A stretch of 23,178 bases of DNA from JBMNSK01 sp050945155 (GCA_050945155.1 JBMNSK010000021.1:1-23178), one strand, 5' to 3'; positions 1 through 7,989 are shown, counted from the first letter of the stretch. Program-made: numbers and translations. Notes: a model not told the origin generated them from the sequence alone.

Positions 1-2
1 CT

Positions 3-701
3 TATGGTTATGGCGAAGGTTCGGAAGGTGCTAAAGTCAACAAGGAAGCAGTAGCACTAGAGGCGACGCGTGGCGTACCCTTTAAGGCTGCTATTAAATC
101 ACCTGCATTCATAATCTGTGTACTGTTCTTATGCTGCGTTCAGATTACCGTGTGTATGAATCAGCTCTTCCCGACTTTTGCTACTGAGGTCGGATTCGGC
201 GCGATGATTGGTGGCTTGATGGTATCATCAGCCTCCATGTTCGATATTTTCCTGAACCTTGGTTTAGGTACGCTGGTCGATAAAATTGGCGTTTATAAAG
301 CAATCGTATTCAGCAGTTTACTGTGTATCTGCTCATTCCTCATGCTGATTTTCTCCCCAGGTATTCCTTGGCTCGCAATTCTGGGTGCTGGTATAAACGA
401 CATTATGTATGTTGTTGCAGGTGTTGGAATCACCACGTTGCTGATGACAGTGTTTGGATCTCGTGATTATGGAAGGATTTACAGTATGGTTTGCGGTATC
501 GCCTATATCGTTGGTTCCTTCGATATGCCGGTTATGACGTCAATCTATGGTGCAACCGGCACCTTCACCGCAGTATTTGGCTTCTGTATTCTTATGGACG
601 TTTGCATCATCGCCATGGTACTTCTTGCAAAGGTTGCGAGTAAGAAAGTGCAGTGGGTTGAAGGCGAAGATGCCAAACCTATTGATCATGCTCAGGCATA
701 A
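3..701 (+). CDS. MFS transporter, C-terminal part (cut by left edge)
   Basis: The reading frame is open from base 3, so the true start lies outside the window; about 232 codons are visible. After a short hydrophilic stretch (the usual central cytoplasmic loop) come about six hydrophobic segments, as expected for the C-terminal half of a 12-helix major facilitator protein. A loop containing GTLVDKIGVYKA resembles the conserved MFS loop motif G-x-x-x-D-(R/K)-x-G. The tail is short and charged. The overall look recalls oxalate/formate-antiporter-like or other organic-anion MFS carriers, but the substrate is not readable. A hairpin terminator follows about 70 bp later, so this is probably the last gene of its unit. 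Confidence 0.85.
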   Translation, partial: YGYGEGSEGAKVNKEAVALEATRGVPFKAAIKSPAFIICVLFLCCVQITVCMNQLFPTFATEVGFGAMIGGLMVSSASMFDIFLNLGLGTLVDKIGVYKAIVFSSLLCICSFLMLIFSPGIPWLAILGAGINDIMYVVAGVGITTLLMTVFGSRDYGRIYSMVCGIAYIVGSFDMPVMTSIYGATGTFTAVFGFCILMDVCIIAMVLLAKVASKKVQWVEGEDAKPIDHAQA

Positions 702-769
702 GCATGCGTAACAGGTGTACGAGAGCTCAATAGCTATCCATTGGGTACCTTGTATTACTAAAGGATGAA

Positions 770-800
770 GGGAGGCATCGAAATTCGGTGCCTCCCTTAA
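770..800 (+). terminator. Intrinsic terminator after the MFS gene
   Basis: Perfect 8-bp stem GGGAGGCA / TGCCTCCC (770-777 with 789-796) and an 11-nt loop, followed by TTAATTT. It separates the MFS gene from the BspA-like gene. Confidence 0.7.
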
Positions 801-898
801 TTTAGGTGCCAGATAGAAGAAATAGCCCTATTCTTATAGTTTTACCAAGGCCGAGCGGGTAGAATTGTGCACACTGGACACAGACATGAGGAGGCCTC

Positions 899-3280
899 AT
901 GAACCTGGTTGGACTAAAAAAGTGGGTTTGGATTATCGCTATTGCGGTATGCGCCCTCTTGTTTTTTCCGGTTTTGGGCGTGTCTGGGTCTTCGACGAAC
1001 ACGGATTCAGACTTTATAGATTCACTCAATCCCTTTTCAGAGTCTCAAGCATACGCAGATCCAACTCCGGCCACTTCTGGAAGAGCGTATGCAGTTTTAT
1101 CTACCGATGGAACTTTGACGTTCGTACGCTCGACCGGTAGCTACCCTAACGGAGTAAGCGGCTCACTCGTTGCAGTAGATGGCACGACGTATAACGGTGT
1201 TCGGTATACCAACTTTGAGTCGACTGTATATACCGGGATGAACTACGTGCCTTGGACAGCAAACCGAACCAAGATAAAAAAGGTTGTGTTTAAGGACTAT
1301 ATCAAGCCTGCGGCGACGGCTTTCTGGTTCATGAACTGTACCAACCTTGTAACCGTTGTTGATGCGAAGTATCTAGATACTTCGTTGGTAACCACTATGA
1401 ACTCTATGTTCAGCGGCTGTAGCAAGCTTACTTCGGTGGATGTTTCAGACTGGGATACTTCGCTGGTAACGAATATGAGGTTCATGTTCAATATGTGCCA
1501 GAAGCTTTCTATGCTTGATGTCTCACATTGGGATACTTCAAAAGTGACCGACATGTGTTTTCTCTTTGACAACATGAGAAGTATGACCACTATTGACGTC
1601 AGCAACTTTGATACCGGCTCGGTTACCAACATGGGCTGCATGTTCTCTGAGTGTCACAATCTCAAAAGTGTCGACATCTCAGGTTTTGATACTTCAAAGG
1701 TACAGAATTTCAGCAATATGTTTTGGTTCTGCAAGAACCTAAACTCTGTGGATTTCTCGAATTTCGATACCTCGAGCGCAACAACTCTTCATGGTTTGAT
1801 TGGCAACTGTACCAAGCTGACCACGGTTAACATGAGCAGCTTTGATACGACGAGCGTCACCGATATGGGAGCTATGTTCACTGGTTGTTCAAACCTCACC
1901 TCTCTTAATCTTTCTAATTTTGAAACGCCTGTCCTGACGACTACGGCAACCATGTTTTCTGGAGCTACGAAGCTTGAGTCAGTTGATATCTCAAGTATGG
2001 ATACAGCACATGTCACCAGCATGACCAATATGTTCAGCAATAATCCTATTCTCAAGCAGGTAAAACTGGGTTCGAGCTTTTCTTTTAAAGGTAACGGCAT
2101 TGCCGCTGTTGCGGACCAAGCTCTTTTACCTGCGCCGACGGGCTCCTCATATACCGGCAATTGGTGTCTTGAAGATGGTTCAAACTCAATGTCTAACACT
2201 GAGTTGCGTGATACCTATGACGGAACCACCATGGCAGGTACTTGGGTTTGGGAAGAAACTCCGACCTATGCGTATGCGGTACTTGGAACAGATGGCACGC
2301 TCTCATTTGTTCGGTCACCTAATACCTATACCAGCGGATCTTCGGGAACACTCACCGCACGTGATGGCACAGAGTACGAAGGAACTATCTACGCCGGTTT
2401 TGAATCCGCCTCCTATAGCTCTGCTGATGAGGTTCCCTGGAGTGCTGATAAAGCTTCAATCAATAAGGTTGTTTTCAAAAACGCAGTGAAGCCTCTGAGC
2501 ACCGCATACTGGTTTGATGGATGCGCAAATCTTACAAGCATTGAGGATGAAAATGCGCTCAACGTTTCTCAGACGACAAATATGGCTCAGATGTTTAATG
2601 CTTGTTCCAGCTTATCTTCGGTTAAGCTAGGTCCCCAGTTCTCTTTTAAAGGCAACGGCATTACTGATGGGGCAGCACAGGCCGAACTTCCAACACCAAG
2701 TGGCGGAGATTTTTCGGGTAAGTGGTGCCACGAAGATGGTTCGTTTGCTATGAATTCTGCGACTCTGCGAGATTCTTACAACGGCGCCACCATGTCTGGA
2801 ACTTGGGTACCTCAGATTCTTTATACCGTTTCCTATGACAGTAATGGCGGGACCGGAGCAGTAGGGGCTCAAACCTGGGTTACGGGTAATGACGACCTAA
2901 CAATCGCTTCAAATTCTTTCTCGCGGACGAATTATGAATTTACTGGATGGAACACCAGTGCAGATGGCTCAGGCACGCCATATACAGAAGGCACGAGCTT
3001 GCATCCAACCTCGACAATGGTTCTGTATGCTCAGTGGCGAGAAGTTCCTGGTGGCGGCACGGACCCCTCCGGTGGAGGAACCGAAACACCGGGTACGACA
3101 GACCCATCCGATACTTCAAATGACGAATCTGCATCACCGGACAGCGAGAGCAGTGCTCCGCAGGCACAAACGATGCCTGATACGAGTGACAACACCCCCA
3201 TGGTGCCGTTGGTGCTTACCCTAGTGGGGGCTTCGTTGGTCATGTATCGTTATAAGCGCCGCGAAAAGTTCATGCGCTAA
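899..3280 (+). CDS. BspA-family repeat surface protein with InlB-type repeat and atypical sorting signal
   Basis: This is a 793-residue secreted, wall- or membrane-anchored protein. The start is chosen at the ATG after GAGGAGG (888-894, 4-nt spacing). Residues 7-30 form a signal peptide (KK, then a long hydrophobic core). Residues 64-150 are a non-repetitive domain. Residues 160-390 hold about nine repeats of roughly 25 residues of the BspA/DUF285 type, each with D-T-S-x-V-T-x-M and M-F-x-x-C, a leucine-rich-repeat variant. The lead domain and the post-repeat segment recur at 459-550 and 578-636 with the repeat block reduced to about one. Residues 642-713 match the InlB B-repeat (Listeria/Bacteroides type) with GWNTSADG and YAQW. 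A Pro/Ser/Thr/Gly-rich stalk leads to MPDTS (759-763), a hydrophobic helix and RYKRREK. Such proteins usually act in adhesion, which is inference here. It stands alone between two terminators. Confidence 0.9.
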   Translation: MNLVGLKKWVWIIAIAVCALLFFPVLGVSGSSTNTDSDFIDSLNPFSESQAYADPTPATSGRAYAVLSTDGTLTFVRSTGSYPNGVSGSLVAVDGTTYNGVRYTNFESTVYTGMNYVPWTANRTKIKKVVFKDYIKPAATAFWFMNCTNLVTVVDAKYLDTSLVTTMNSMFSGCSKLTSVDVSDWDTSLVTNMRFMFNMCQKLSMLDVSHWDTSKVTDMCFLFDNMRSMTTIDVSNFDTGSVTNMGCMFSECHNLKSVDISGFDTSKVQNFSNMFWFCKNLNSVDFSNFDTSSATTLHGLIGNCTKLTTVNMSSFDTTSVTDMGAMFTGCSNLTSLNLSNFETPVLTTTATMFSGATKLESVDISSMDTAHVTSMTNMFSNNPILKQVKLGSSFSFKGNGIAAVADQALLPAPTGSSYTGNWCLEDGSNSMSNTELRDTYDGTTMAGTWVWEETPTYAYAVLGTDGTLSFVRSPNTYTSGSSGTLTARDGTEYEGTIYAGFESASYSSADEVPWSADKASINKVVFKNAVKPLSTAYWFDGCANLTSIEDENALNVSQTTNMAQMFNACSSLSSVKLGPQFSFKGNGITDGAAQAELPTPSGGDFSGKWCHEDGSFAMNSATLRDSYNGATMSGTWVPQILYTVSYDSNGGTGAVGAQTWVTGNDDLTIASNSFSRTNYEFTGWNTSADGSGTPYTEGTSLHPTSTMVLYAQWREVPGGGTDPSGGGTETPGTTDPSDTSNDESASPDSESSAPQAQTMPDTSDNTPMVPLVLTLVGASLVMYRYKRREKFMR

Positions 3281-3313
3281 GTGTCCGTATTGCCAGCAAG
3301 TCTATGGACGTGA

Positions 3314-3346
3314 AACGACCCCGGAAGTTCCGGGGTCGTTTTTTTC
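3314..3346 (+). terminator. Strong intrinsic terminator after the BspA-like gene
   Basis: Perfect 11-bp stem (3314-3324 with 3330-3340), a 5-nt AAGTT loop and a run of seven T ending at 3345. It lies between convergent genes and may also slow transcription from the right. Confidence 0.92.
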
Positions 3347-3357
3347 TTGAACGCGCT

Positions 3358-3816
3358 TTATAGAAAAATTTCAAATGCTCTATCTGCACGGTCATAAGGA
3401 AATTTTTCTCTATCGACCGGCATTCTCGTGAAACCAAATTTCTCATAGAGGTGGATTGCATGGGTGCACTTATGGTTGGTAACAAGGATTACTCGCTTAA
3501 GTCCCTGAGACCTGGCGTAATCCAGGCAGGCTTTAAGGCACGCACTTCCAGCACCGGTGCCGGTATACATACCACGTGCTGCGAATTTCATAATCTCCCA
3601 ATCGCCATCTTCCCGTGGTGCAATCATGCAGCACGCCATGGCATTGTCATTTTCATCAAGCGCAAAGAAAATTTGCCCACCTAGGGCAATGGCTTCTTCG
3701 ATATTTTCTAGCTCGCGCAGATCCTCGGCTTCCATCTTAAACATCTCTGAAATCCAAGCTTGGTTCATGTCGATGAAGTCCTGCTTGTATTTGGGGTCAT
3801 AGGGAATTACCTGCAT
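3358..3816 (-). CDS. GNAT-family N-acetyltransferase
   Basis: A 152-residue protein with the Gcn5-related acetyltransferase fold: the central strand EIMKFAA (about 74-80) leads into the acetyl-CoA pyrophosphate-binding loop RGMYTGTGAGSA (81-92), followed by helix LKACLDYARSQG and the C-terminal YEKFGF motif (124-129), all typical. It would transfer an acetyl group from acetyl-CoA to an amine; the acceptor is unknown. The start ATG has AAAGGA seven bases upstream. It follows the marR gene by 29 nt on the same strand, so the two probably form an operon. MarR and GNAT domains are fused in some bacterial proteins, which supports a functional link. Confidence 0.88.
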   Translation of the reverse strand: MQVIPYDPKYKQDFIDMNQAWISEMFKMEAEDLRELENIEEAIALGGQIFFALDENDNAMACCMIAPREDGDWEIMKFAARGMYTGTGAGSACLKACLDYARSQGLKRVILVTNHKCTHAIHLYEKFGFTRMPVDREKFPYDRADRAFEIFL

Positions 3817-3845
3817 GCTTTTATCCTTTCCAATCTATTGCTTCA

Positions 3846-4286
3846 TTACTTTGTTTTGCCTTGTGATAAAAGGCGCATGATGGTACGAATTGCTTGGTAG
3901 AGCTCCTCTTTTTCAGAAGGGGAGAGGAAGGCCAATAGTTCTGAAATCTCTGTATTTGACTTCTCGATGAAGTCTTCTGCGCGCTTTTTGCCTAAATCAG
4001 TCAGATAGAGTGCTTGGCTTCTGCCGTCTTCTTGCGATTTCTCTCTTAAAAGATAGTGCTGTTTGTCATAACTTGAGAGAATGCGACTGACGTAGCTCTT
4101 ATCGAGACCCATTTTTTGGGATATGTAGGCGGCTGTGCACCCTTCCGCTTGGTAAATCTCAAAGAGGACTCGCGCTTCAGCTGCTGAATATTCCGACTTG
4201 AGGTAATGGCGACCGAGTAGGTTCATGAAAGGAAGGTAGAAGCGATTGAAAGCTCTTACTTCCTCAATAAGCTGTACATCGTTCAT
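3846..4286 (-). CDS. MarR-family winged-helix regulator
   Basis: A 146-residue MarR-type repressor or activator. A dimerisation helix precedes the winged helix: SAAEARVLFEIYQ, then AAYISQKMGLDKSYVSRILSS as the recognition helix-turn-helix, then the wing KSQEDGRSQALYLTD with the conserved D-x-R and L-T. A TTG codon six bases upstream is open in frame, but the ATG at 4286 is preferred because AAAGGA lies seven bases before it. It is co-directional with the GNAT gene. Its own promoter is flanked by two copies of a dyad (4313-4327 and 4358-4372), which suggests autorepression. The inducing ligand is unknown. Confidence 0.9.
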   Translation of the reverse strand: MNDVQLIEEVRAFNRFYLPFMNLLGRHYLKSEYSAAEARVLFEIYQAEGCTAAYISQKMGLDKSYVSRILSSYDKQHYLLREKSQEDGRSQALYLTDLGKKRAEDFIEKSNTEISELLAFLSPSEKEELYQAIRTIMRLLSQGKTK

Positions 4287-4312
4287 GGGCAAATCCTTTA
4301 ATCACGTAACTA

Positions 4313-4327
4313 GTTGCAATAGTCAAC
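4313..4327. promoter_or_regulatory. Putative MarR operator, downstream copy
   Basis: GTTGCAATAGTCAAC is a partial dyad (GTTG...CAAC) that matches the site at 4358-4372 at 13 of 15 positions. It lies just downstream of the predicted marR transcription start, where a bound repressor would block elongation. That MarR binds here is inference. Confidence 0.45.
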
Positions 4328-4343
4328 CAAATCTTTCTTAAAG

Positions 4344-4371
4344 CTTATACGAAAAACGTTGCGAAAGTCAA
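4344..4371 (-). promoter_or_regulatory. Promoter of the marR-GNAT operon
   Basis: On the minus strand, TTGACT (4371-4366) and TATAAG (4349-4344) are separated by 16 bp. Both boxes are close to sigma-70 consensus. The predicted start of transcription is about 4337, some 50 nt before the marR ATG. Confidence 0.6.
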
Positions 4372-4372
4372 C
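4358..4372. promoter_or_regulatory. Putative MarR operator over the -35 box
   Basis: GTTGCGAAAGTCAAC covers the minus-strand -35 hexamer of the marR promoter. It repeats the 4313-4327 site with a 45-bp period, about four helical turns, so both sites face the same side of the DNA. Confidence 0.45.
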
Positions 4373-4577
4373 TATAACTATAAAAATATGAAGAACTGAG
4401 ACCAATGACAGAAAATTTATCCCATTTATTTTCAGTAGTGGCCCCTTTTTAATAGATTGACCTTAAAATCTTTTCGAAAACAACTTATAATTATCAGGTC
4501 AATATGGACAAACGGCATGCAAGTACGCACGTTTGTGAAGAAGCGGTACGTTTTGAAATGAAGTAGAAACCAAAACA

Positions 4578-6065
4578 ATGATTACGTATGACTTAAGCCT
4601 TCGCACTGGCGAACCGAAATACACCTATCTCTATCGTTGTATTCGAGATGATATCCGCTCTGGGGTATTACTGCGGGGTACCCGCCTTCCTTCAAAGCGC
4701 GCGTTGGCGGACCATCTCAGTGTGAGTGTATCCACCGTTGAACATGCCTATGATCTTTTGGTGAGTGAAGGGTATGCGCTTGCTCGCCCGGGAAGTGGCT
4801 TTTTTGTCAGCAGGGGCGTTGATGAGCGAAGTGCACAACCTTCAGAAGACCAAGTGCAAAAATCGCATGCATTGGACGATGCTGAGAGCCACGGTGAGAG
4901 CACGGATTCTTCTGAAGATGAAGACTCTCTCATAGACTTCAAGGCAAATAAGTGCAGCATGCATCTTTTCCCTGCGGATACCTGGGCTCGTATTATGCGC
5001 AGGCAACTCTCAGAGGAAAGCCCGGTTCTCTTCGAAACTGTTCCATATAACGGGCTTCGCGTCCTGCGCACCGCTATAGCTTCTTACTTACTAGAGTTTC
5101 GCGGTATCAAAGCATCTCCGGATAACATCATCGTAGGCGCCGGGACAGAATATCTCTATGGGCGTCTCCTTCAGCTGTTTGGAAGAAACGTCGCCATTGC
5201 AATTGGAGATCCGGGCTATAAAAAGCTGGCTGACGTTTCACGCAGTTTCGGTACGATGTGGGACTATATACCGACCGATGATGAGGGCATGCTCGTAGAC
5301 GAACTTGAAAACAGCCCCGCTGACCTGGTGCATGTGTCTCCCGCAAATCACTTTCCTATGGGTGTGGTCATGTCAGCAGCACGAAGAAGTCAGCTCCTTG
5401 ACTGGGTCAGGCAAAGCTCGAAGCGCTATATCATCGAGGATGACTATGACAGCGAACTTCGCTTTGGAAACCGTACGTTCCCGCCGCTTTTTACCCGTGA
5501 TGAAACAAACAGCGTAATTTACCTCAATACCTTCTCGAAGACGATGGTCCCTTCCATCCGTATCGCGTATATGATTCTTCCCGATTCGCTGATGAATCTC
5601 TATGAGCAACAGCTGAGTTTTTACTCATGCACCGTATCGAGCTTTGAGCAGTGTGCTTTGGCGGAGTTCATTACTGGCGGATACTTCGAGCGCCATATCA
5701 ATCGCCTGCGTCGCTACTACGGAAAGCAACGCACGGCAATCGTGGAGGCTATTCAAAACTCCGATTTGATGGAGGTGAGTGACCCTCATACGGTTGAAGT
5801 AGGAACCCACCTGTTACTCGATGTGCGAACGCGCCTCTCGGACACCCAGATTCGAAATGCCGCTCGCGAGCGGGGGATGAACCTTGCCATGCTCTCTGAC
5901 TATTCGATGCATCCCACCCTGCGAGATAACCAATGTGTGGTTATTAATTTCGCCAGTATCGAACCAGGGCAAATACAGCGCGCGGTCGATTTGCTTACGG
6001 ATGTTTTTGCCGACGACATAAAAAGAGCGCGAGATTTAAATGCGCGGATAGAAAAACCTTACTAA
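4578..6065 (+). CDS. MocR-type regulator: GntR winged helix fused to a PLP aminotransferase fold
   Basis: A 495-residue protein of the MocR/PdxR subfamily. Residues 15-78 are a GntR winged helix (RSGVLLRGTRLPSKRALADHL, then VSTVEHAYDLLVSEGY). Residues 80-118 are an unusually acidic and serine-rich linker. From about 120 a fold-type I aminotransferase domain follows, with NHFP (257-260), the PLP-contacting EDDYDSE (287-293) and the Schiff-base lysine K321 in NTFSKT. Such proteins usually sense PLP or an amino-acid adduct and control vitamin B6, GABA or amino-acid genes. No pdx or gab gene is visible here, so the target is unknown. The ribosome-binding site is weak. A TATAAT box at 4486-4491 could be its -10 element, but the -35 is poor. 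Confidence 0.88.
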   Translation: MITYDLSLRTGEPKYTYLYRCIRDDIRSGVLLRGTRLPSKRALADHLSVSVSTVEHAYDLLVSEGYALARPGSGFFVSRGVDERSAQPSEDQVQKSHALDDAESHGESTDSSEDEDSLIDFKANKCSMHLFPADTWARIMRRQLSEESPVLFETVPYNGLRVLRTAIASYLLEFRGIKASPDNIIVGAGTEYLYGRLLQLFGRNVAIAIGDPGYKKLADVSRSFGTMWDYIPTDDEGMLVDELENSPADLVHVSPANHFPMGVVMSAARRSQLLDWVRQSSKRYIIEDDYDSELRFGNRTFPPLFTRDETNSVIYLNTFSKTMVPSIRIAYMILPDSLMNLYEQQLSFYSCTVSSFEQCALAEFITGGYFERHINRLRRYYGKQRTAIVEAIQNSDLMEVSDPHTVEVGTHLLLDVRTRLSDTQIRNAARERGMNLAMLSDYSMHPTLRDNQCVVINFASIEPGQIQRAVDLLTDVFADDIKRARDLNARIEKPY

Positions 6066-6437
6066 TCGCAGTAAAGAAAGTTTTGTTTGCACGGGTAGGC
6101 GAGAGGCAGATCTGCTACCCGCATCTATGTTAGCTGCCGCGCTTTTCGCAAGGCCCACTTTCGTACCGCTTCTGAGCTCAAAAAACTGACCTGAAAAAAA
6201 TTGTGTGAATTGATTCTGCCCGAGAACCCTTTTCTCTTTTAGCGTTGCAATCGACAAGCGGCAACCACGGTGCAAGCTTTCGATTGTGGACTGAAGTTGT
6301 TAATTGGTCGCGCAATGGGAGGTTTCAGTAACACGAGACAAAGCTTGCCTGTCGCATAAGCTCAGGGCGCCCGATGCTTCGGGCGCACAAGCTTCTTTGG
6401 GCGTGGTTGCAATATCCAAGCACGAAAGAAGGCAAAA
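6066..6437. other. 372-bp non-coding gap with two hairpins
   Basis: No convincing ORF was seen. Hairpin 1 (6092-6121: CGGGTAG / CTACCCG with a palindromic loop) lies just after the mocR stop and has no T-run. A 7-bp inverted repeat CAATCGA/TCGATTG spans 6248-6286. Hairpin 2 (6367-6386: GCGCCCGA-TGCT-TCGGGCGC) is a perfect 8-bp stem some 50 bp before the dehydrogenase start. The segment may hold a leader or a small RNA; nothing recognised. Confidence 0.5.
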
Positions 6438-7199
6438 ATGGCGAAGAAGATTGCAGTAATTACTGGTGGTTCTCGTGGATTAGGTGCTGCGATGTCTCGT
6501 AGGCTGGGTAAACTTGGCTACAACCTGGCTCTGAACTATGTCAGCCCTTCTTCAAAGGATAAGGCCGAGGCCATTTTGGAAGAACTTGCTGAGGCGTATC
6601 AAACCGAAGGAATTGCGGTTCAGGCAGATGTAAGTACCTATGAGGGTTGCAAGAAACTGGTTGACGCAACCGTTGAGCGTTTTGGTGACAACATCGATGT
6701 GCTTGTAAACAACGCGGGTGTTACCAACAACTGCAACTGGATTGATATCGAGCATGAGGCTTATGAGCGCGTAATTGCAACGAACCTCATGAGTGACTTG
6801 CACATGACTCACTTGGTCCTGCCTCATATGGTGAACCACTCAGATAATAATGAGAATCAGTGCGTTATCTGCTCAACTTCTTCCGTTGGCGGTCTAACCG
6901 GTGTTATTAACCAGGCTGACTACTGCGCATCAAAGTCGGGTGTCATTGGTCTTACCCGTGCGCTCGCTCTTGAATATGCCGGAAAGGGTATCCGAGTGAA
7001 CTCTATTGCCCCTGGCATGATCATGACCGATATGCTCCGTGGCGTGAACCAAGATGAGCTGAACGCCCTTGCAGCAACTATTCCTGAGGGCTATATCGGC
7101 GACCCAGAAGACATCGCCGGTGCTTTGGAATACATCCTTACGGCACCGTATCTCACGGGTCAGGTTATTTCCCCGAACGGCGGCTTCGTACTGTCCTAA
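6438..7199 (+). CDS. Short-chain dehydrogenase/reductase, FabG-like
   Basis: A 253-residue classical SDR, the normal length for the family. It shows the NADP(H)-binding motif TGGSRGLG (9-16), NNAG (91-94), and the catalytic set S149, Y162 and K166 (YCASK), with the serine-to-tyrosine spacing of 13 seen in FabG. R13 after the glycine-rich loop favours NADP over NAD. It would reduce a carbonyl to an alcohol or run in reverse. 3-oxoacyl-ACP reductase is the default name, but no fatty-acid genes are nearby, so sugar-, alcohol- or steroid-type substrates remain open. The start is supported by GAAAGAAGG five bases upstream. It is monocistronic and closed by a terminator. Confidence 0.88.
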   Translation: MAKKIAVITGGSRGLGAAMSRRLGKLGYNLALNYVSPSSKDKAEAILEELAEAYQTEGIAVQADVSTYEGCKKLVDATVERFGDNIDVLVNNAGVTNNCNWIDIEHEAYERVIATNLMSDLHMTHLVLPHMVNHSDNNENQCVICSTSSVGGLTGVINQADYCASKSGVIGLTRALALEYAGKGIRVNSIAPGMIMTDMLRGVNQDELNALAATIPEGYIGDPEDIAGALEYILTAPYLTGQVISPNGGFVLS

Positions 7200-7213
7200 G
7201 ACGGGAAAGAAGG

Positions 7214-7260
7214 GAGCTTTCAGGCTCACGGCTATTCTGTGGCTTTAAAGCTCTTCGTTT
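7214..7260 (+). terminator. Terminator after the SDR gene
   Basis: GAGCTTT (7214-7220) pairs with AAAGCTC (7247-7253) with further partial pairing inside; TTCGTTTT follows. It starts 15 bp after the SDR stop codon. Confidence 0.6.
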
Positions 7261-7341
7261 TACATTGACACAAGGACCATCTTTTCCCTCTTTCAGCGAT
7301 GTGTCCTTTCGAGCATTCTCCTGTATAGGAGACGCACCAGA

Positions 7342-7385
7342 AGAAGGCGGTCTCTCCCTTGCTGGGCCGCCTTCTCCGTTTTTTT
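7342..7385 (+). terminator. Second strong intrinsic terminator before feoA1
   Basis: A 9-bp stem AGAAGGCGG / CCGCCTTCT (7342-7350 with 7367-7375), then CCG and seven T. With the hairpin at 7214 it insulates the iron operon from upstream transcription. It could instead end a short transcript of its own from 7260-7340. Confidence 0.88.
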
Positions 7386-7396
7386 GACTTTCTTGC

Positions 7397-7425
7397 TTGA
7401 CTTCAAAGTTAGCGGCAGTTAATAT
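7397..7425 (+). promoter_or_regulatory. feoA1 promoter with embedded iron box
   Basis: TTGACT (7397-7402) and TAATAT (7420-7425) are separated by exactly 17 bp. The spacer and -10 contain AAGTTAGCGGCAGTTAA (7406-7422), which matches the motif before feoB at 14 of 17 positions. A DtxR/IdeR-type repressor bound here would block RNA polymerase when iron is plentiful. Confidence 0.65.
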
Positions 7426-7457
7426 TCTCACCGGAACGAGAGAAATAAGGAGGGTTT

Positions 7458-7667
7458 ATGCCTCTTACCATGGCCCAGTCAGGGGAAACGTATTCAGTCA
7501 AATCGATACACGGCCGTTCGAGCATGCATAAGCATCTCGAAAGTTTAGGCTTGGTGCCAGGTAGCATGGTGCATATGATTGCACGCACACCCAGTGGGTT
7601 AATCTTAAGTGTCAAGGGTTCTCGAATTGCTATCGGTTACGATATTGCGAATCGTGTGCTCGTATAG
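7458..7667 (+). CDS. feoA: FeoA-family ferrous iron transport protein (first copy)
   Basis: A 69-residue SH3-like cytoplasmic protein that supports FeoB. The pattern LESLGLVPGSMVHMIARTPSG (hydrophobic core, then G-L-x-P-G) and the closing GSRIAIGYDIANRVLV are typical of FeoA, which usually has about 75 residues. The ATG follows AAGGAGGG by three bases. A second ATG four codons in is too far from that site. It is first in the feo unit, 44 bp before feoA2. Confidence 0.85.
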   Translation: MPLTMAQSGETYSVKSIHGRSSMHKHLESLGLVPGSMVHMIARTPSGLILSVKGSRIAIGYDIANRVLV

Positions 7668-7711
7668 CTCGGTTGATTGACTCCCTCATAGAGGGTAGAG
7701 AGGAAATTTTC

Positions 7712-7933
7712 ATGCAGACTTTGCGTACGGCTCCGATTGGTAGCACGGTTCGCGTAGTCAAACTCCACGGAGCAGGCGCCGTCAAAAGCCGTCTTATGGC
7801 TATGGGAATCACGCCAGGCGCAGAAATTTATCTACGTAAAGTGGCACCGCTTGGCGACCCAATTGAAGTCACCGTGCGTGGTTTTGAACTTTCGTTAAGA
7901 AAGCAGGACGCTGAAACAATTGAGGTGGAATAA
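7712..7933 (+). CDS. feoA: FeoA-family ferrous iron transport protein (second copy)
   Basis: A 73-residue FeoA protein with the family pattern AVKSRLMAMGITPGAEIYLRKVAPLGDPIEVTVRGFELSLRK (split here: LMAMGITPGA, then GDPIEVTVRG and the LSLRKQDA end). It resembles standard FeoA more closely than the first copy does. The start is the ATG at 7712 after GAGAGGA; an in-frame TTG at 7673 lacks a ribosome-binding site. Tandem FeoA copies next to FeoB are common in clostridia and related anaerobes, and both may bind the FeoB G domain. Confidence 0.88.
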   Translation: MQTLRTAPIGSTVRVVKLHGAGAVKSRLMAMGITPGAEIYLRKVAPLGDPIEVTVRGFELSLRKQDAETIEVE

Positions 7934-7989
7934 GCTTTCAAACAGATTCGTGCGGTCTAGTTTGGCTTGCATGAAAGCCTGAAGACGAT

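Noticed and set aside
1297..1641. Minus-strand ORFs inside the BspA-like gene
   Set aside because: They are reflections of its repetitive coding sequence and lack starts with ribosome-binding sites.
1380..2070. CRISPR-like or transposon repeats
   Set aside because: The periodicity is 75 bp of degenerate coding repeats of the BspA type, not identical repeats with unique spacers.
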